DNA of 31,385 nucleotides, from the NCBI GenBank assembly GCA_038230275.1, contig JBBRNO010000072.1, forward strand, positions 1-31,385, written 5' to 3'. The notes under the pieces are model-generated. The model ran no database searches. It worked only from the letters and a program-made list of their open reading frames with translations, and had not been told where the DNA came from. The stretch is from JANXXV01 sp038230275 (lineage in GTDB: Bacteria > Acidobacteriota > Terriglobia > Bryobacterales > Bryobacteraceae). Made by a program: the position numbers and the translations under genes. Below, piece after piece: positions 1-7,569 of the stretch. Each line of letters begins with the position of its first letter. Positions within the stretch are counted from its first letter, which is position 1.

Positions 1-1088
1 CGCGTCCAATGGCGGCTGCGGGTCCACCAGGATCGTTCTGAAAACCAATCGGCAATATCCGCGGCGGAGGCAAATCTGTGTGCGGGCTCCCGCCGCAGGC
101 AGCGCGCGATAGCTGCATCCCATCGCGAATCCAGATTCGGCACAAGTGATCGCGCCGAAGTACCTTCACCGCTGACGCGCTGTACCGCGGAGTTGATGAC
201 GTGCTGACCGTCAAACGGCATTTTGCCGGTGGCCATTTCGAAGAGAACAATGCCAAACGAATAGATGTCCGATGCCGCGGTCACAGCGCCGCCCACCATC
301 TGTTCGGGCGACATATACGCAAGCGTGCCGGCCACCTGTCCGACTACCGTCACGCTGCGGGTTTCGTCCGTAACCGAAGTTTTCGGATCGATCCGGGCCA
401 GACCGAAATCGGTGATGACCGCGCGTTCACCGCCCGCCACCGGCACCAGGATGATGTTTCCGGTCTTGAAATCGGCATGAACGATTCCCGCCTCATGGGC
501 AGCTTCCAATCCTTCCGCCATCTGCACCGCGATGGGGAACGCTTCCTTTGGCGAGAGCCTGCTCAAGCGCTGGATGCGGGCGTATAGCGTTTCCCCGGCC
601 AACAGTTCCATGGTGAAAAAGCGCAGCGGCGGCCGTGTGGTGCCCGGAAACTCATGCACGCCCACTTCAAAGACGCGGCAGACATTCTGGTGCGTCACTT
701 TCCGGGCCAGCTGGATTTCGGTGCGGAACCGGCGCAGGTAAGATTCGTCCCGCGCAATATCGGCGCGCAAGGTCTTCAGCGCGACGTCTTCATTCAGCAA
801 CTGGTCCGTCGCTTGATAAACTTCACCCATTCCGCCGCGGCCGATGAGTTTGATGACGCGGTATCGATTGGTCACCAGCTCGCCCTCGGAAAGAGAGCCG
901 GTGCTAATGACGGGTTGACTCAGAAAGTCGCCGGCGCTATCGTGAGCCTTTAGCAGGCGCTCGACTTCAGAGCGCAGGCCGGAGTCATCCGGGCAGGCCT
1001 TGTTCAGAAAAGAACTTCGCTCGGCGCTTGGAACTTCCAGAGCCGAATCGAAGATTTCCCGGATTTGCTGCCACCTTGTGCTGGTCAT
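1..1088 (-). CDS. Serine/threonine protein kinase, PknB-like (C-terminus cut by window edge)
   Basis: Hand translation from the ATG at 1088 gives 362 codons with no stop before the left edge. The first ~70 residues are a helical extension common in acidobacterial kinases. The kinase domain follows: glycine loop GRGGMGEVY (~83-91), VALK lysine 105, likely C-helix Glu124, catalytic loop HADFKTGN (204-211, catalytic Asp206), DFG at 227-229 and an SPE activation-segment end (~260-262). The usual HRD is HAD, so it is a non-RD kinase. Family members phosphorylate Ser/Thr and usually continue into a membrane segment and a WD40/TPR/beta-propeller sensor, which would lie outside the window. A 134-bp gap separates it from the creatininase-like gene upstream on the same strand, so it may have its own promoter. 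Substrate unknown. Confidence 0.93.
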   Translation of the reverse strand, partial: MTSTRWQQIREIFDSALEVPSAERSSFLNKACPDDSGLRSEVERLLKAHDSAGDFLSQPVISTGSLSEGELVTNRYRVIKLIGRGGMGEVYQATDQLLNEDVALKTLRADIARDESYLRRFRTEIQLARKVTHQNVCRVFEVGVHEFPGTTRPPLRFFTMELLAGETLYARIQRLSRLSPKEAFPIAVQMAEGLEAAHEAGIVHADFKTGNIILVPVAGGERAVITDFGLARIDPKTSVTDETRSVTVVGQVAGTLAYMSPEQMVGGAVTAASDIYSFGIVLFEMATGKMPFDGQHVINSAVQRVSGEGTSARSLVPNLDSRWDAAIARCLRREPAHRFASAADIADWFSERSWWTRSRHWT

Positions 1089-1215
1089 TGCCGGTACGGA
1101 CGATTATACCTGGAATGCGAAAAATCCCTGGCTTGCCCGCCAAACTTCGGCTTCAATTCTGAGCCCCGACCGTCAGGAAGGGGTTGGAAATGGCTCAGGT
1201 ATTTCTAAACAGTTC

Positions 1216-1233
1216 CGAAGCGTCAGGGCTTCG
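1216..1233 (-). terminator. Possible weak terminator hairpin at the end of the creatininase-like gene
   Basis: CGAAGC (1216-1221) and GCTTCG (1228-1233) form a perfect 6-bp stem with a 6-nt loop. The stop codon of the creatininase-like gene overlaps the loop. On the minus strand the stem is followed by GAACTGTTT, which is only modestly T-rich, so termination is uncertain. Confidence 0.3.
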
Positions 1234-1993
1234 CCGCCGTAAGCTTGCGAATCTCCTCCACAGCCGCCGCAACCTTTCGCTCGTAAAGAATCTTGCCGAT
1301 GGCCGCCGTGGAAAGGCGCGGGTCGCCATTGATGCCATTTTCGCTGGATCCGGCCACAAGCTTATCTTTGCGAATCCAATCGCCGCCACCCAGGTACATC
1401 AACAGCGACGTGTCGGAGATGCCGGCGTGCGTGCCGGTAGGAAGCTTGTTCTGCTTCAGGTATTCATTGAAGTCGCTGTAGGACCGGTAAACGGCGCCGC
1501 AAAAGTGAACACGAACTCCGTGCGCCCGGTACTTCGCGTCCAACCTGGCGGCAAGCGTTTCCAGCTCTTTCTGCGCGCCGCCGTGGTCGCCCATGAGCAC
1601 GATGTGGCGGAAACCGTTGGTGACCATACTCGCCACCGCCGCCTCATTCACGCTGACATAGACGGCCGTGGGGATGGAGACGGTGCCGGGCCATGCCGCC
1701 TTCAAGTGGCCGTCGGCGGGCGAGAACGGCATCACCGGCGCCAGCAGCGCGTTGCCCAGTCGCCGGGCGATGTCGGCCCCGGCGCGATGGGCGATGAAGG
1801 TGTGGCCGCCCAGCACCGCCTGCGGCCCGCGCTGCTCGGTTCCGCCGTTATAGATAAGCACCGTAGTCTTTCCGTTCTTATGGATGGCCTCGTGGATTTC
1901 GGCGTACGTCATCAGCTCGATCTCCACGGGTGCCGCTGTCTGGGCGGCGCAGATGGCGGCGCAAAACAAAGCTAGTGCGAAAGGATGTTTCAT
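1223..1993 (-). CDS. Creatininase-family amidohydrolase, exported, with altered metal-site motif
   Basis: 256 aa with a Sec-type signal peptide (about residues 1-18, cleaved near CAAQ). Creatininase-family landmarks appear in order: a GGTEQRGPQ block, GDHGGA (equivalent of NGHGGN), THAGISDTSLLMY (equivalent of the HAG-x-x-ETS block) and NGINGDPRLST near the C-terminus. Family members are metal-dependent amidohydrolases acting on cyclic or linear amides such as creatinine or formamide-type substrates. The usual E-Q-H-G-P-H motif reads E-Q-R-G-P-Q, and the Asp that follows nine residues later is His, so substrate or metal may differ. It is the last gene of a four-gene operon, 3 nt after the SMP-30 gene. 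The substrate cannot be told from sequence. Confidence 0.85.
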   Translation of the reverse strand: MKHPFALALFCAAICAAQTAAPVEIELMTYAEIHEAIHKNGKTTVLIYNGGTEQRGPQAVLGGHTFIAHRAGADIARRLGNALLAPVMPFSPADGHLKAAWPGTVSIPTAVYVSVNEAAVASMVTNGFRHIVLMGDHGGAQKELETLAARLDAKYRAHGVRVHFCGAVYRSYSDFNEYLKQNKLPTGTHAGISDTSLLMYLGGGDWIRKDKLVAGSSENGINGDPRLSTAAIGKILYERKVAAAVEEIRKLTAAKP

Positions 1994-1996
1994 GAC

Positions 1997-2917
1997 TTAG
2001 CGCGCCAGCCCCGGAATTTCAGTTCTTATCTTGTACAGCGTCTTGCCCGCGGTGATGTACAAGGTTTTCATATCCGGCCCACCGAAAGCGTTGTTCGTGA
2101 TTGTATCTTCGGCGATGGGGATGAATTTCAGCAGCTTGCCCTTGGGCGAGATCACGTAAATACCGCACTTGGTATCCAGCGTCTCCGGTGTGCCGCGCGG
2201 CCGTATCAAACCGGCGGAGGCGTAGAGGTTGCCTTGCGTATCGATACTCATTCCGTCCGCGCTGCGGCCCGGATAAAAGTTGTAATGGACGCGCATGTTG
2301 CGCACCGAACCGTCCGCTTGCAGGTCGTAAGCGCGGATCATGCGGGCGCCGTCTTTCGCCGTATTGGCTTCGATCAGATACAGCGTTTTGTCGTCCGGCG
2401 CAATCTGGATGCCGTTCGGGCGCTGAATCTCGGGGTCCGTCAAAATGCGCGTGAACTTCCCGGGTGCATCGATTCGATAGACCGACATGCCCGCCATATC
2501 GGTGAAGTACAGCCGGCCCTTGCCATCCATGGTGACGTCGTTGGGGGCCTGCAGCGGCTTGCCCTGATAGGTTTCGGCGAGGGTTTCAATCTTTCCGGTT
2601 TTCAGATCCGTGCGTGTGACCCGGGGTTTCCCCTTCACCGAGACGCCGTAGCGGTCCCATGCCGCGCCTTCGCAGGCAATCAGGCGGTTCTGGGGATCGA
2701 TCAGCAGCCCGTTGGCCACGTTGCTGTGCTCCCGGTAGATGGAGAGCACTCCCTTGGTGTCGAGCTTCATGATGCGCTCGTTCACAATTTCAGAGAAGTA
2801 GACATTGCCGTCACGGTCCACCGTTGGGCCTTCGGTGAACGCGACCGCGGCGGCCACCTCAGGCTCTTGCGCGGCCGCGGGAATCAGGAAGAGCAAGCAA
2901 CATAGTAATTTCGTCAT
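1997..2917 (-). CDS. SMP-30/gluconolactonase/LRE-family protein, exported
   Basis: 306 aa starting with a short signal peptide (MTKLLCCLLFLIPAAAQ). The body is a six-bladed beta-propeller of the SMP-30 type, shown by repeated blade motifs: EGPTVDRDGNVYFSEI, NGLLIDPQNRLIACE, APNDVTMDGKGRLYFTD, RPNGIQIAPDDKTLYLIEA and ADGMSIDTQGNLYAS. The Glu of EGP and the Asn of PND and PNG are the typical divalent-metal ligands. The family hydrolyses sugar or other lactones; this exported form is typical of soil acidobacteria. It sits 6 nt after the cytochrome c gene and 3 nt before the creatininase-like gene, so all are likely translated from one transcript. It probably acts in the periplasm on a lactone or related ester; the exact substrate is unknown. 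Confidence 0.9.
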   Translation of the reverse strand: MTKLLCCLLFLIPAAAQEPEVAAAVAFTEGPTVDRDGNVYFSEIVNERIMKLDTKGVLSIYREHSNVANGLLIDPQNRLIACEGAAWDRYGVSVKGKPRVTRTDLKTGKIETLAETYQGKPLQAPNDVTMDGKGRLYFTDMAGMSVYRIDAPGKFTRILTDPEIQRPNGIQIAPDDKTLYLIEANTAKDGARMIRAYDLQADGSVRNMRVHYNFYPGRSADGMSIDTQGNLYASAGLIRPRGTPETLDTKCGIYVISPKGKLLKFIPIAEDTITNNAFGGPDMKTLYITAGKTLYKIRTEIPGLAR

Positions 2918-2923
2918 ATAGGA

Positions 2924-3304
2924 TTATTTGTTCCCGATACGGAGTTTCGTTCCCCACGGAGCGCCGCGTTTCACCCATTCGGTGAGCGTTCTCACCTCGC
3001 GCGCGGGAAGCTTCGCACCGGGCGGCATCTGCAATTCGCTGTCGCGCCGGATGGCATGAATCAGCACGCTGGCTTCGGGTTGTCCCGGAACCACGGCCGG
3101 GCCGCGGCTGCCGCCTTTTAGCAAGGTCTGCCGATCCAGAAAGGAGATTCCGCCATCGTTCAATTCCTGATTATGGCAGCCCAGACAGCGCTTCGTCAGG
3201 ATGGGCGCGACCCGGTCGTCAAAGAACCGCGCGTCCGTCTTTGACGACACTTGCGCGAAAGCAACGCCAGTCATAGCGGCCAGATAGAATACGATTTCAT
3301 TCAC
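2924..3304 (-). CDS. Small exported c-type cytochrome (planctomycete cytochrome C-like domain)
   Basis: 126 aa starting at GTG (3304), whose GTGA overlaps the TGA stop of the upstream propeller gene by 4 nt, a sign of translational coupling. A short hydrophobic leader ends near AFAQ. One haem-binding CLGCH motif lies at about residues 40-44, and a likely distal Met is in MPPG (~93). The spacing and the surrounding blocks (R-x-x-PILTKRC, GGSRGPAVVPGQPEAS, ELQMPPG, LTEWVKRGAPW) fit the planctomycete-type cytochrome C domain. It likely carries electrons in the periplasm, possibly from an oxidation linked to its operon partners. Members are often fused to larger proteins; here the domain stands alone. 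Confidence 0.88.
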   Translation of the reverse strand: MNEIVFYLAAMTGVAFAQVSSKTDARFFDDRVAPILTKRCLGCHNQELNDGGISFLDRQTLLKGGSRGPAVVPGQPEASVLIHAIRRDSELQMPPGAKLPAREVRTLTEWVKRGAPWGTKLRIGNK

Positions 3305-4407
3305 TTCTTCTTCATGCCGACGCCGAATTGATTTCCGGCGTGGATCACCTTTCCATTTGCCACTGTGATCTCAAGCAGTTTTTCACTTTGCACTGCCCGG
3401 CCCGCTTCATCGGTAAGTGTGGCGATCACTTTCTTGCTGGCTACGTCAATGATCTCACCGGTGGAAGAGTACGCTTTGGAACCATCGAGACTGAAGCTGA
3501 GCCATCCTGGGGAATCGCGAAGTTTGATGCTTTGCATCTGTTTCGGCGGCATGACGGTGGCATCGAAAACGTGCACGAAGTTGTTGGCTCCATCCGCCAG
3601 CCACAGTTCCTTTTCATCGGGCGTCAGAGCGATGCCGTGGCTGGGGCATCCGTGGCGCTTGACCGGGCCCTGCTGATAGCCCTGCACTTCCACGCGATGC
3701 AGCATCTTACCGGTCTTGATATCGCCCACTTCGAAACCGAGCAGCTTGTTCACGTTCACGAAGCAAAGCGTGTCGCTTCCATTCACCGTGAACGGGCGGA
3801 TGGAATCCGAGAACGGACCGACCGTGGAGGAGACCTTGTGATTGTTGGTGCTGGCAATCGACAATAGCGGAGACTTCAGCCCGGCCATGTAAACGTGCGC
3901 GCCGTCCAGCGAGTAGATGGTATTGTGCGAAGCCGACTTAGTCTCGATTTTGGTGATGACCGCGCCGGTGGCTGCGTTGACCACGGTCCAGCGCGGCCCT
4001 TCGAGCTGCGGCACGTAGAGCAGTTTGCCGTCCGGCGAAATCGCCATCCGATCGCACCCGCCTTCGTAGCTCTTGTCCCACAGTTTCTTGCCGGTGATGG
4101 CGTCCAGGGCCATCATGCGATTCAGGCTGGTGACGTAGACTTTGCCGGTCTTGGCGCTGGCAGCGACCCCCTTCACGTTTTCCGGCTTTTGGCCCGCGGC
4201 GACGTCCCAGGTGGGCAGGCGTTTGACGAATTTGTATCCGTTGTCGATGTCGTAGATGACCACGCCCACGCCGCCGTTCTCTTCGTAGTTTCGAATGCCG
4301 GGGTTGGCTACATAGAGCAAGTGCTGCTCATTGCCTGCGGGTGGTGCCGCGGGCAGCAGGGTCACGGCGAAGAGCAGCGCGGGTATGGCTTTATGGATGG
4401 AGGACAT
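3301..4407 (-). CDS. Exported beta-propeller protein (YncE/PQQ-like quinoprotein fold)
   Basis: 368 aa with a signal peptide (hydrophobic run ALLFAVTLLPAAP). Repeated blade-like strands of the YVTN/PQQ-propeller type are visible: AASAKTGKVYVTSLN, DAITGKKLWDKSYEGG, MAISPDGKLLYVPQ, VVNAATGAVITKIE, ALTPDEKELWLADG, SFSLDGSKAYSSTGEIIDV. No catalytic residues can be assigned; the domain may be a scaffold, sensor or cofactor-binding propeller. The ATG at 4407 has an AAGGA ribosome site 7 nt upstream. It is the first gene of the operon with the cytochrome c, SMP-30 and creatininase-like genes; a cytochrome next to a PQQ-like propeller suggests a periplasmic redox step, but a PQQ site is not evident. 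Confidence 0.85.
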   Translation of the reverse strand: MSSIHKAIPALLFAVTLLPAAPPAGNEQHLLYVANPGIRNYEENGGVGVVIYDIDNGYKFVKRLPTWDVAAGQKPENVKGVAASAKTGKVYVTSLNRMMALDAITGKKLWDKSYEGGCDRMAISPDGKLLYVPQLEGPRWTVVNAATGAVITKIETKSASHNTIYSLDGAHVYMAGLKSPLLSIASTNNHKVSSTVGPFSDSIRPFTVNGSDTLCFVNVNKLLGFEVGDIKTGKMLHRVEVQGYQQGPVKRHGCPSHGIALTPDEKELWLADGANNFVHVFDATVMPPKQMQSIKLRDSPGWLSFSLDGSKAYSSTGEIIDVASKKVIATLTDEAGRAVQSEKLLEITVANGKVIHAGNQFGVGMKKK

Positions 4408-4432
4408 TTGTGCTTCCTTGTAGAGCTTGCCG

Positions 4433-4438
4433 ATTATA
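4433..4438 (-). promoter_or_regulatory. Probable -10 box for the propeller-cytochrome-lactonase-creatininase operon
   Basis: The minus strand carries a perfect TATAAT 26 nt upstream of the ATG at 4407, which would give a leader of about 19 nt. No convincing -35 box is seen 16-18 nt further upstream. Confidence 0.4.
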
Positions 4439-4595
4439 TTACAAGTGCGGGTTGAGAGGACATGGGATTGGATTATGTTTTCGCCGGGCCCTCTGCTTCC
4501 AGGGAGAGGCGAAGAGGGTGTTTTTCTCAGACAGGAATGCCTGCAACGGTTAGAATATAGGTAGTTAACGAACGAGCGAGACGGAAACTTGTTTC

Positions 4596-4851
4596 ATGTC
4601 AGTTATCACTGCCGATAGAGTACGGGAAAAGCGCGCCAGCGAAATAGCCAACGCGCTCGCCAGCGTTCGCATGGAAGGGCTTGAGCCGTCCTGAGCAACT
4701 GAGTAAGGCCGAAGGCATCGCTACAGTTCGCCGCATCGCTGAACTACGGCGCGCTCCGAAGCCAGGAAAATTAGACAGATCGCATCTTCAGTCAATCCAC
4801 CGTCTCATTTTCTAGGACGTTTATCTATGGGTAGGTGAATTTCGAACGGTG
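4596..4851 (+). pseudogene. Fossil VbhA-like antitoxin / Fic toxin module
   Basis: The ATG at 4596 opens 32 codons ending in a TGA at 4692-4694. The peptide carries ASVRMEGLEPS, matching the Fic-inhibitory motif S/T-x-x-x-E-G/N (Ser23, Glu27, Gly28) of VbhA/FicA antitoxins. A +1 frameshift continues the coding sense (EQLSKAEGIATVRRIAEL) and runs into LDRSHLQSIHRLIF, an in-frame TAG at 4813-4815, then DVYLWVGEFRTV. Apart from that stop (probably once CAG, Gln), this is the conserved N-terminal part of a Fic domain (HLxxIHrxLFqDVYxWAGExRTV). Similarity stops at about 4851, before the catalytic HPFxxGNGR motif, which is absent. Antitoxin and toxin pieces seem fused by deletion. It should make no active AMP-transferase. 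It lies just beyond the 3' end of the TonB receptor gene. Confidence 0.75.
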
Positions 4852-4896
4852 AAGCGTATTCTTCGAGACGACCGGCCACACCCGAAAATCACCGTA

Positions 4897-7038
4897 CTAG
4901 AAGGCAAAACGGATGCCGCCATTGAAAACGCGGCCATCCAAAGGCGACCATGCATCGACGGTCCAGCGGCCATCGACGGCCCGATTGGGAAGAAGCAGCG
5001 GATTCCAGCGCGTTTGACGCACATCGGTAAGGTTTTCCGCATTCAAAAAGAGGCGCACGGGGCCGATTTTACGCTCCAGCAAAAAACCGAACAGGATGTA
5101 GGGCTTGGATTCGGACTGATACGGATTTTCTTCCAGACGTTGACGGCCCGTATAGTAGCTTTCGACGCCAATCCGTCCTTTGGGCTTTTCCCACATGCCG
5201 GTCAGTCCGAAGCTATGACGTGGGGTTAACGGAGTATCCAAGTGTTGATCGCCTTCAAGTTCGCTGGAGCGCACGTAAGTGTAGCTGGCGGTCGCTGAAA
5301 ACGGGGCCTTTCTGAAGGTGCCAAGAAATTCGAGACCTTGGTTTCTGCTCGGCCCAGGCAAATTGACCAGCTCGTAGCTGCCGGTACGATAGACATGAAT
5401 GGGATGGCTCACGCTCGATGCAAAAAGCGTCGTGGTGAGCGATAGCGGGCCGAGGCTGCGCGTCAGATCGAACGACGCACTGCGTCCGCGCTCTGCCACC
5501 AGCGGCACGGGGATCGACAGGCGCGACAACCCTGCGGCTTCGGTTTCTTCTGTTAATGGCGTGGGCGCGAAAAAGCCCTGTCCTGCTGACAGGCGACTGG
5601 TCCAGCCCTTCCAGCGTGCCAACGCCGACAGGCGCGGACTGAAGAACGTTCCGAACTGACTATGAAAATCGACGCGCCCGCTGGCCGAGACCGACAGCCA
5701 TGGGGCAATGGTGATGTCGTCCTGCAAAAAGATACCGGGCGTCAGATATTCATAGGCGAAGCGAGGAACGTCATGCGGGCGGTAGGCGTCACGCTCCGCG
5801 GCAGCGCCCACGACCCATGTATTTCGTCCGTAAGTGCCGCGTGCTGTGACTTCGCCGAAAAGCATCTCGTGCCGGTCGCGTTCGCGTACCTCACCAAACT
5901 GGTGAACATGGTTTTGCAAAGAGGCAGCGAAATGACCGGCCACGACATAGCTGCCATTGACGATGAACTGCAAGTTGCCACCGGCATCATAACGGCGTGT
6001 ATCGAGCGCTTCCGCGTAAGGTGCGCCGGTCGCTGGCAGAACCAAGCCGGGCATAGTGCCGCCCTCACGGTTTTCATATGTAGTGCCGCCAGTCAAAAAG
6101 CCGGTTCGACCGTTGCCGCCGTCCCAGAAAAAGCGCGGACGCGCAACGCCGCGCGCATACTTTGCGACGTCGGCCCAGCCGTCGCCGTCAACGTCCCTGC
6201 GCTCCTGACCATCGGCAGTACCCAGCAGCGATGCACCCCAGTGTTCGGAGAGTCGGGACGCTAAAAAGACCGACAGGTCCGTCGCGCCGAGCGTGGAACG
6301 ATTGACGAGAATTTCATGTACAGGGTCAGGCCCCGGACGCCGGGCGATAAGGTTTACAACCCCGGCCATCGCTCCCGCTCCGTAGAGGGCAGACGAAACG
6401 CCCTTGATGACTTCGACCTGGCCGAGGTCCATAGGTGGAATTTGCAGTAGGCCCAGCCCGCCGCCTTGCTGGCCGAAAAGCGGCAGCCCATCCGACAGAA
6501 AGCGCGTATAGCGTCCGCGCATGCCCTGAATACGAACGCTGGCTGCACCGAGCGCCGGTGATGTCGTCTGCACCCGGAGGCCACCCATTTCATTGAGCAT
6601 CATCACGATGTCGCCGGGCGTCATCAGCATCTTTTCTTCGATTTCTTCCTGTTCGAGCACTTCAACCCTAGTCGGCGAATCCGGTAGCCGGGTATCCGTT
6701 CGCGTGGCATGCACAGTGATCTCTTCTTTCTGCGATGGCTGCGTCTGAAGCTCCAAGACAAGTTTCCATTCGCGTAGTTCAGTGATCGCCAGCGACGTGC
6801 TGCCGGGCAAGAAACCCTCTTTGGCTACGCTCACTTCGACAGTTCCGAGCGGCGCGGGGACGACCGCGATGCCGGTTGCATCGGTTTGAACGGAATTTCC
6901 GCGGACCGTGACCGTAGCGCCCGCGACGGCGGCAGAACCCGCCTTTACCTCGACGCGCACTGTGGCTGTCGGGGCTTGGGAGAATGCCGGAATTGAAGCA
7001 CGGAGCAGAAGAAAAACGGCAATGGGAAACCGCAACAC
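4897..7038 (-). CDS. TonB-dependent outer-membrane receptor of the metal cassette
   Basis: 713 aa from a GTG start at 7038 that shares one base with the TAG stop of the CDF gene, so the two are translationally coupled. Signal peptide ~1-21 (ending AFSQ); a carboxypeptidase-regulatory-like Ig fold ~24-100; a plug ~105-235 with RIQGMRGRYTRF, DGLPLFGQQGG and the typical EVIKGVSSALYGAGAMAGVVN; then a beta-barrel ending in Phe (GGIRFAF). A central stretch is rich in His/Asp/Glu (AGHF, NHVHQFGEVRERDRHE, YRPHD) and could bind metal. The family imports ligands with TonB energy. Transcription from the MerR-type promoter upstream of the CDF gene suggests a metal or metal complex as ligand; the substrate is inferred. 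Siderophore/vitamin uptake is the alternative. Confidence 0.93.
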   Translation of the reverse strand: MLRFPIAVFLLLRASIPAFSQAPTATVRVEVKAGSAAVAGATVTVRGNSVQTDATGIAVVPAPLGTVEVSVAKEGFLPGSTSLAITELREWKLVLELQTQPSQKEEITVHATRTDTRLPDSPTRVEVLEQEEIEEKMLMTPGDIVMMLNEMGGLRVQTTSPALGAASVRIQGMRGRYTRFLSDGLPLFGQQGGGLGLLQIPPMDLGQVEVIKGVSSALYGAGAMAGVVNLIARRPGPDPVHEILVNRSTLGATDLSVFLASRLSEHWGASLLGTADGQERRDVDGDGWADVAKYARGVARPRFFWDGGNGRTGFLTGGTTYENREGGTMPGLVLPATGAPYAEALDTRRYDAGGNLQFIVNGSYVVAGHFAASLQNHVHQFGEVRERDRHEMLFGEVTARGTYGRNTWVVGAAAERDAYRPHDVPRFAYEYLTPGIFLQDDITIAPWLSVSASGRVDFHSQFGTFFSPRLSALARWKGWTSRLSAGQGFFAPTPLTEETEAAGLSRLSIPVPLVAERGRSASFDLTRSLGPLSLTTTLFASSVSHPIHVYRTGSYELVNLPGPSRNQGLEFLGTFRKAPFSATASYTYVRSSELEGDQHLDTPLTPRHSFGLTGMWEKPKGRIGVESYYTGRQRLEENPYQSESKPYILFGFLLERKIGPVRLFLNAENLTDVRQTRWNPLLLPNRAVDGRWTVDAWSPLDGRVFNGGIRFAF

Positions 7039-7517
7039 TAGTGGACGTGCCTCGGTTGCAGCTCGGCCAGCGCAAGGCGGATGATGCGCCTCGCGCCTTG
7101 CAGCCCGAATGCATCCATCACAAAAGCAACGAAAATATCGGGCCAGCTCTGACCCGGCTTGAACACGCCCAAGGCTGCCAAAAGCACGGCAAAATTGCCG
7201 ATCCTATCGTTGCGCGAGCACAGCCACACGGATCGCATGTTGCTGTCTCCCGTCCTGTACACCCATAGCAAGGCGACAGATGCAGCATTGGCCAAAAGCA
7301 CCGCAACGGCTACGAACAGGCTGATTCCGTAGTTGCCGGTGTCTGCTAAAAAGTCGAGCGCATCCGCCTGCAACGGAGTGGCCCCCGCCGCTACAGAGGC
7401 GATAATTCCGATCAAAAACATACCGGCGTTGATGACCAGCGCGGCCCACAGCACGCGACGATAGCGGCTGTCGCGCAGTCGATCTTCAGTTGTGTGGTTG
7501 CAGCACTTCGCGCTCAT
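7038..7517 (-). CDS. CDF-family cation transporter, compact form with an apparent internal deletion
   Basis: 159 aa, shorter than the ~200-210 aa usual for its subfamily. The N-terminus has Cys/His (KCCNH), then a membrane helix, the CDF TM2 block QADALDFLADTGNYGISLF (~50-68), and then directly LLANAASVALLWVY and the conserved EGD/NMRSVWLCSRND-like block (RTGDSNMRSVWLCSRND, ~88-104), followed by a last hydrophobic pair and GARRIIRLAL. In relatives a further ~50 residues including TM3 lie between YGISLF and LLAN. The missing piece is in frame, so a protein is made but its topology must differ. CDF proteins move Zn, Cd or Co out of the cytoplasm by proton exchange. Ribosome site GAGAAGG precedes the ATG. 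First gene of the operon with the TonB receptor. Confidence 0.85.
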   Translation of the reverse strand: MSAKCCNHTTEDRLRDSRYRRVLWAALVINAGMFLIGIIASVAAGATPLQADALDFLADTGNYGISLFVAVAVLLANAASVALLWVYRTGDSNMRSVWLCSRNDRIGNFAVLLAALGVFKPGQSWPDIFVAFVMDAFGLQGARRIIRLALAELQPRHVH

Positions 7518-7535
7518 CGGGCCTTCTCTTCCCTT

Positions 7536-7566
7536 AGCATAAAGTCTATAGTGACTATAGAGTCAA
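7536..7566 (-). promoter_or_regulatory. MerR-type promoter/operator with 19-bp spacer
   Basis: On the minus strand TTGACT (7566-7561) and TATGCT (7541-7536) are separated by exactly 19 bp, the over-long spacer typical of MerR-activated promoters. The spacer holds a dyad, CTATAG-TGA-CTATAG (7546-7560), that extends with one mismatch on both sides. It would drive the CDF and TonB receptor genes; the -35 box lies only 4 nt from the merR-type start at 7570, so the regulator could also repress itself. Confidence 0.88.
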
Positions 7567-7569
7567 GCG

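Noticed and set aside
1184..2905. Two long plus-strand open frames (263 and 306 aa) opposite the creatininase-like and SMP-30 genes
   Set aside because: Both are antisense shadows of genes with signal peptides and family motifs; no domain is visible in them.
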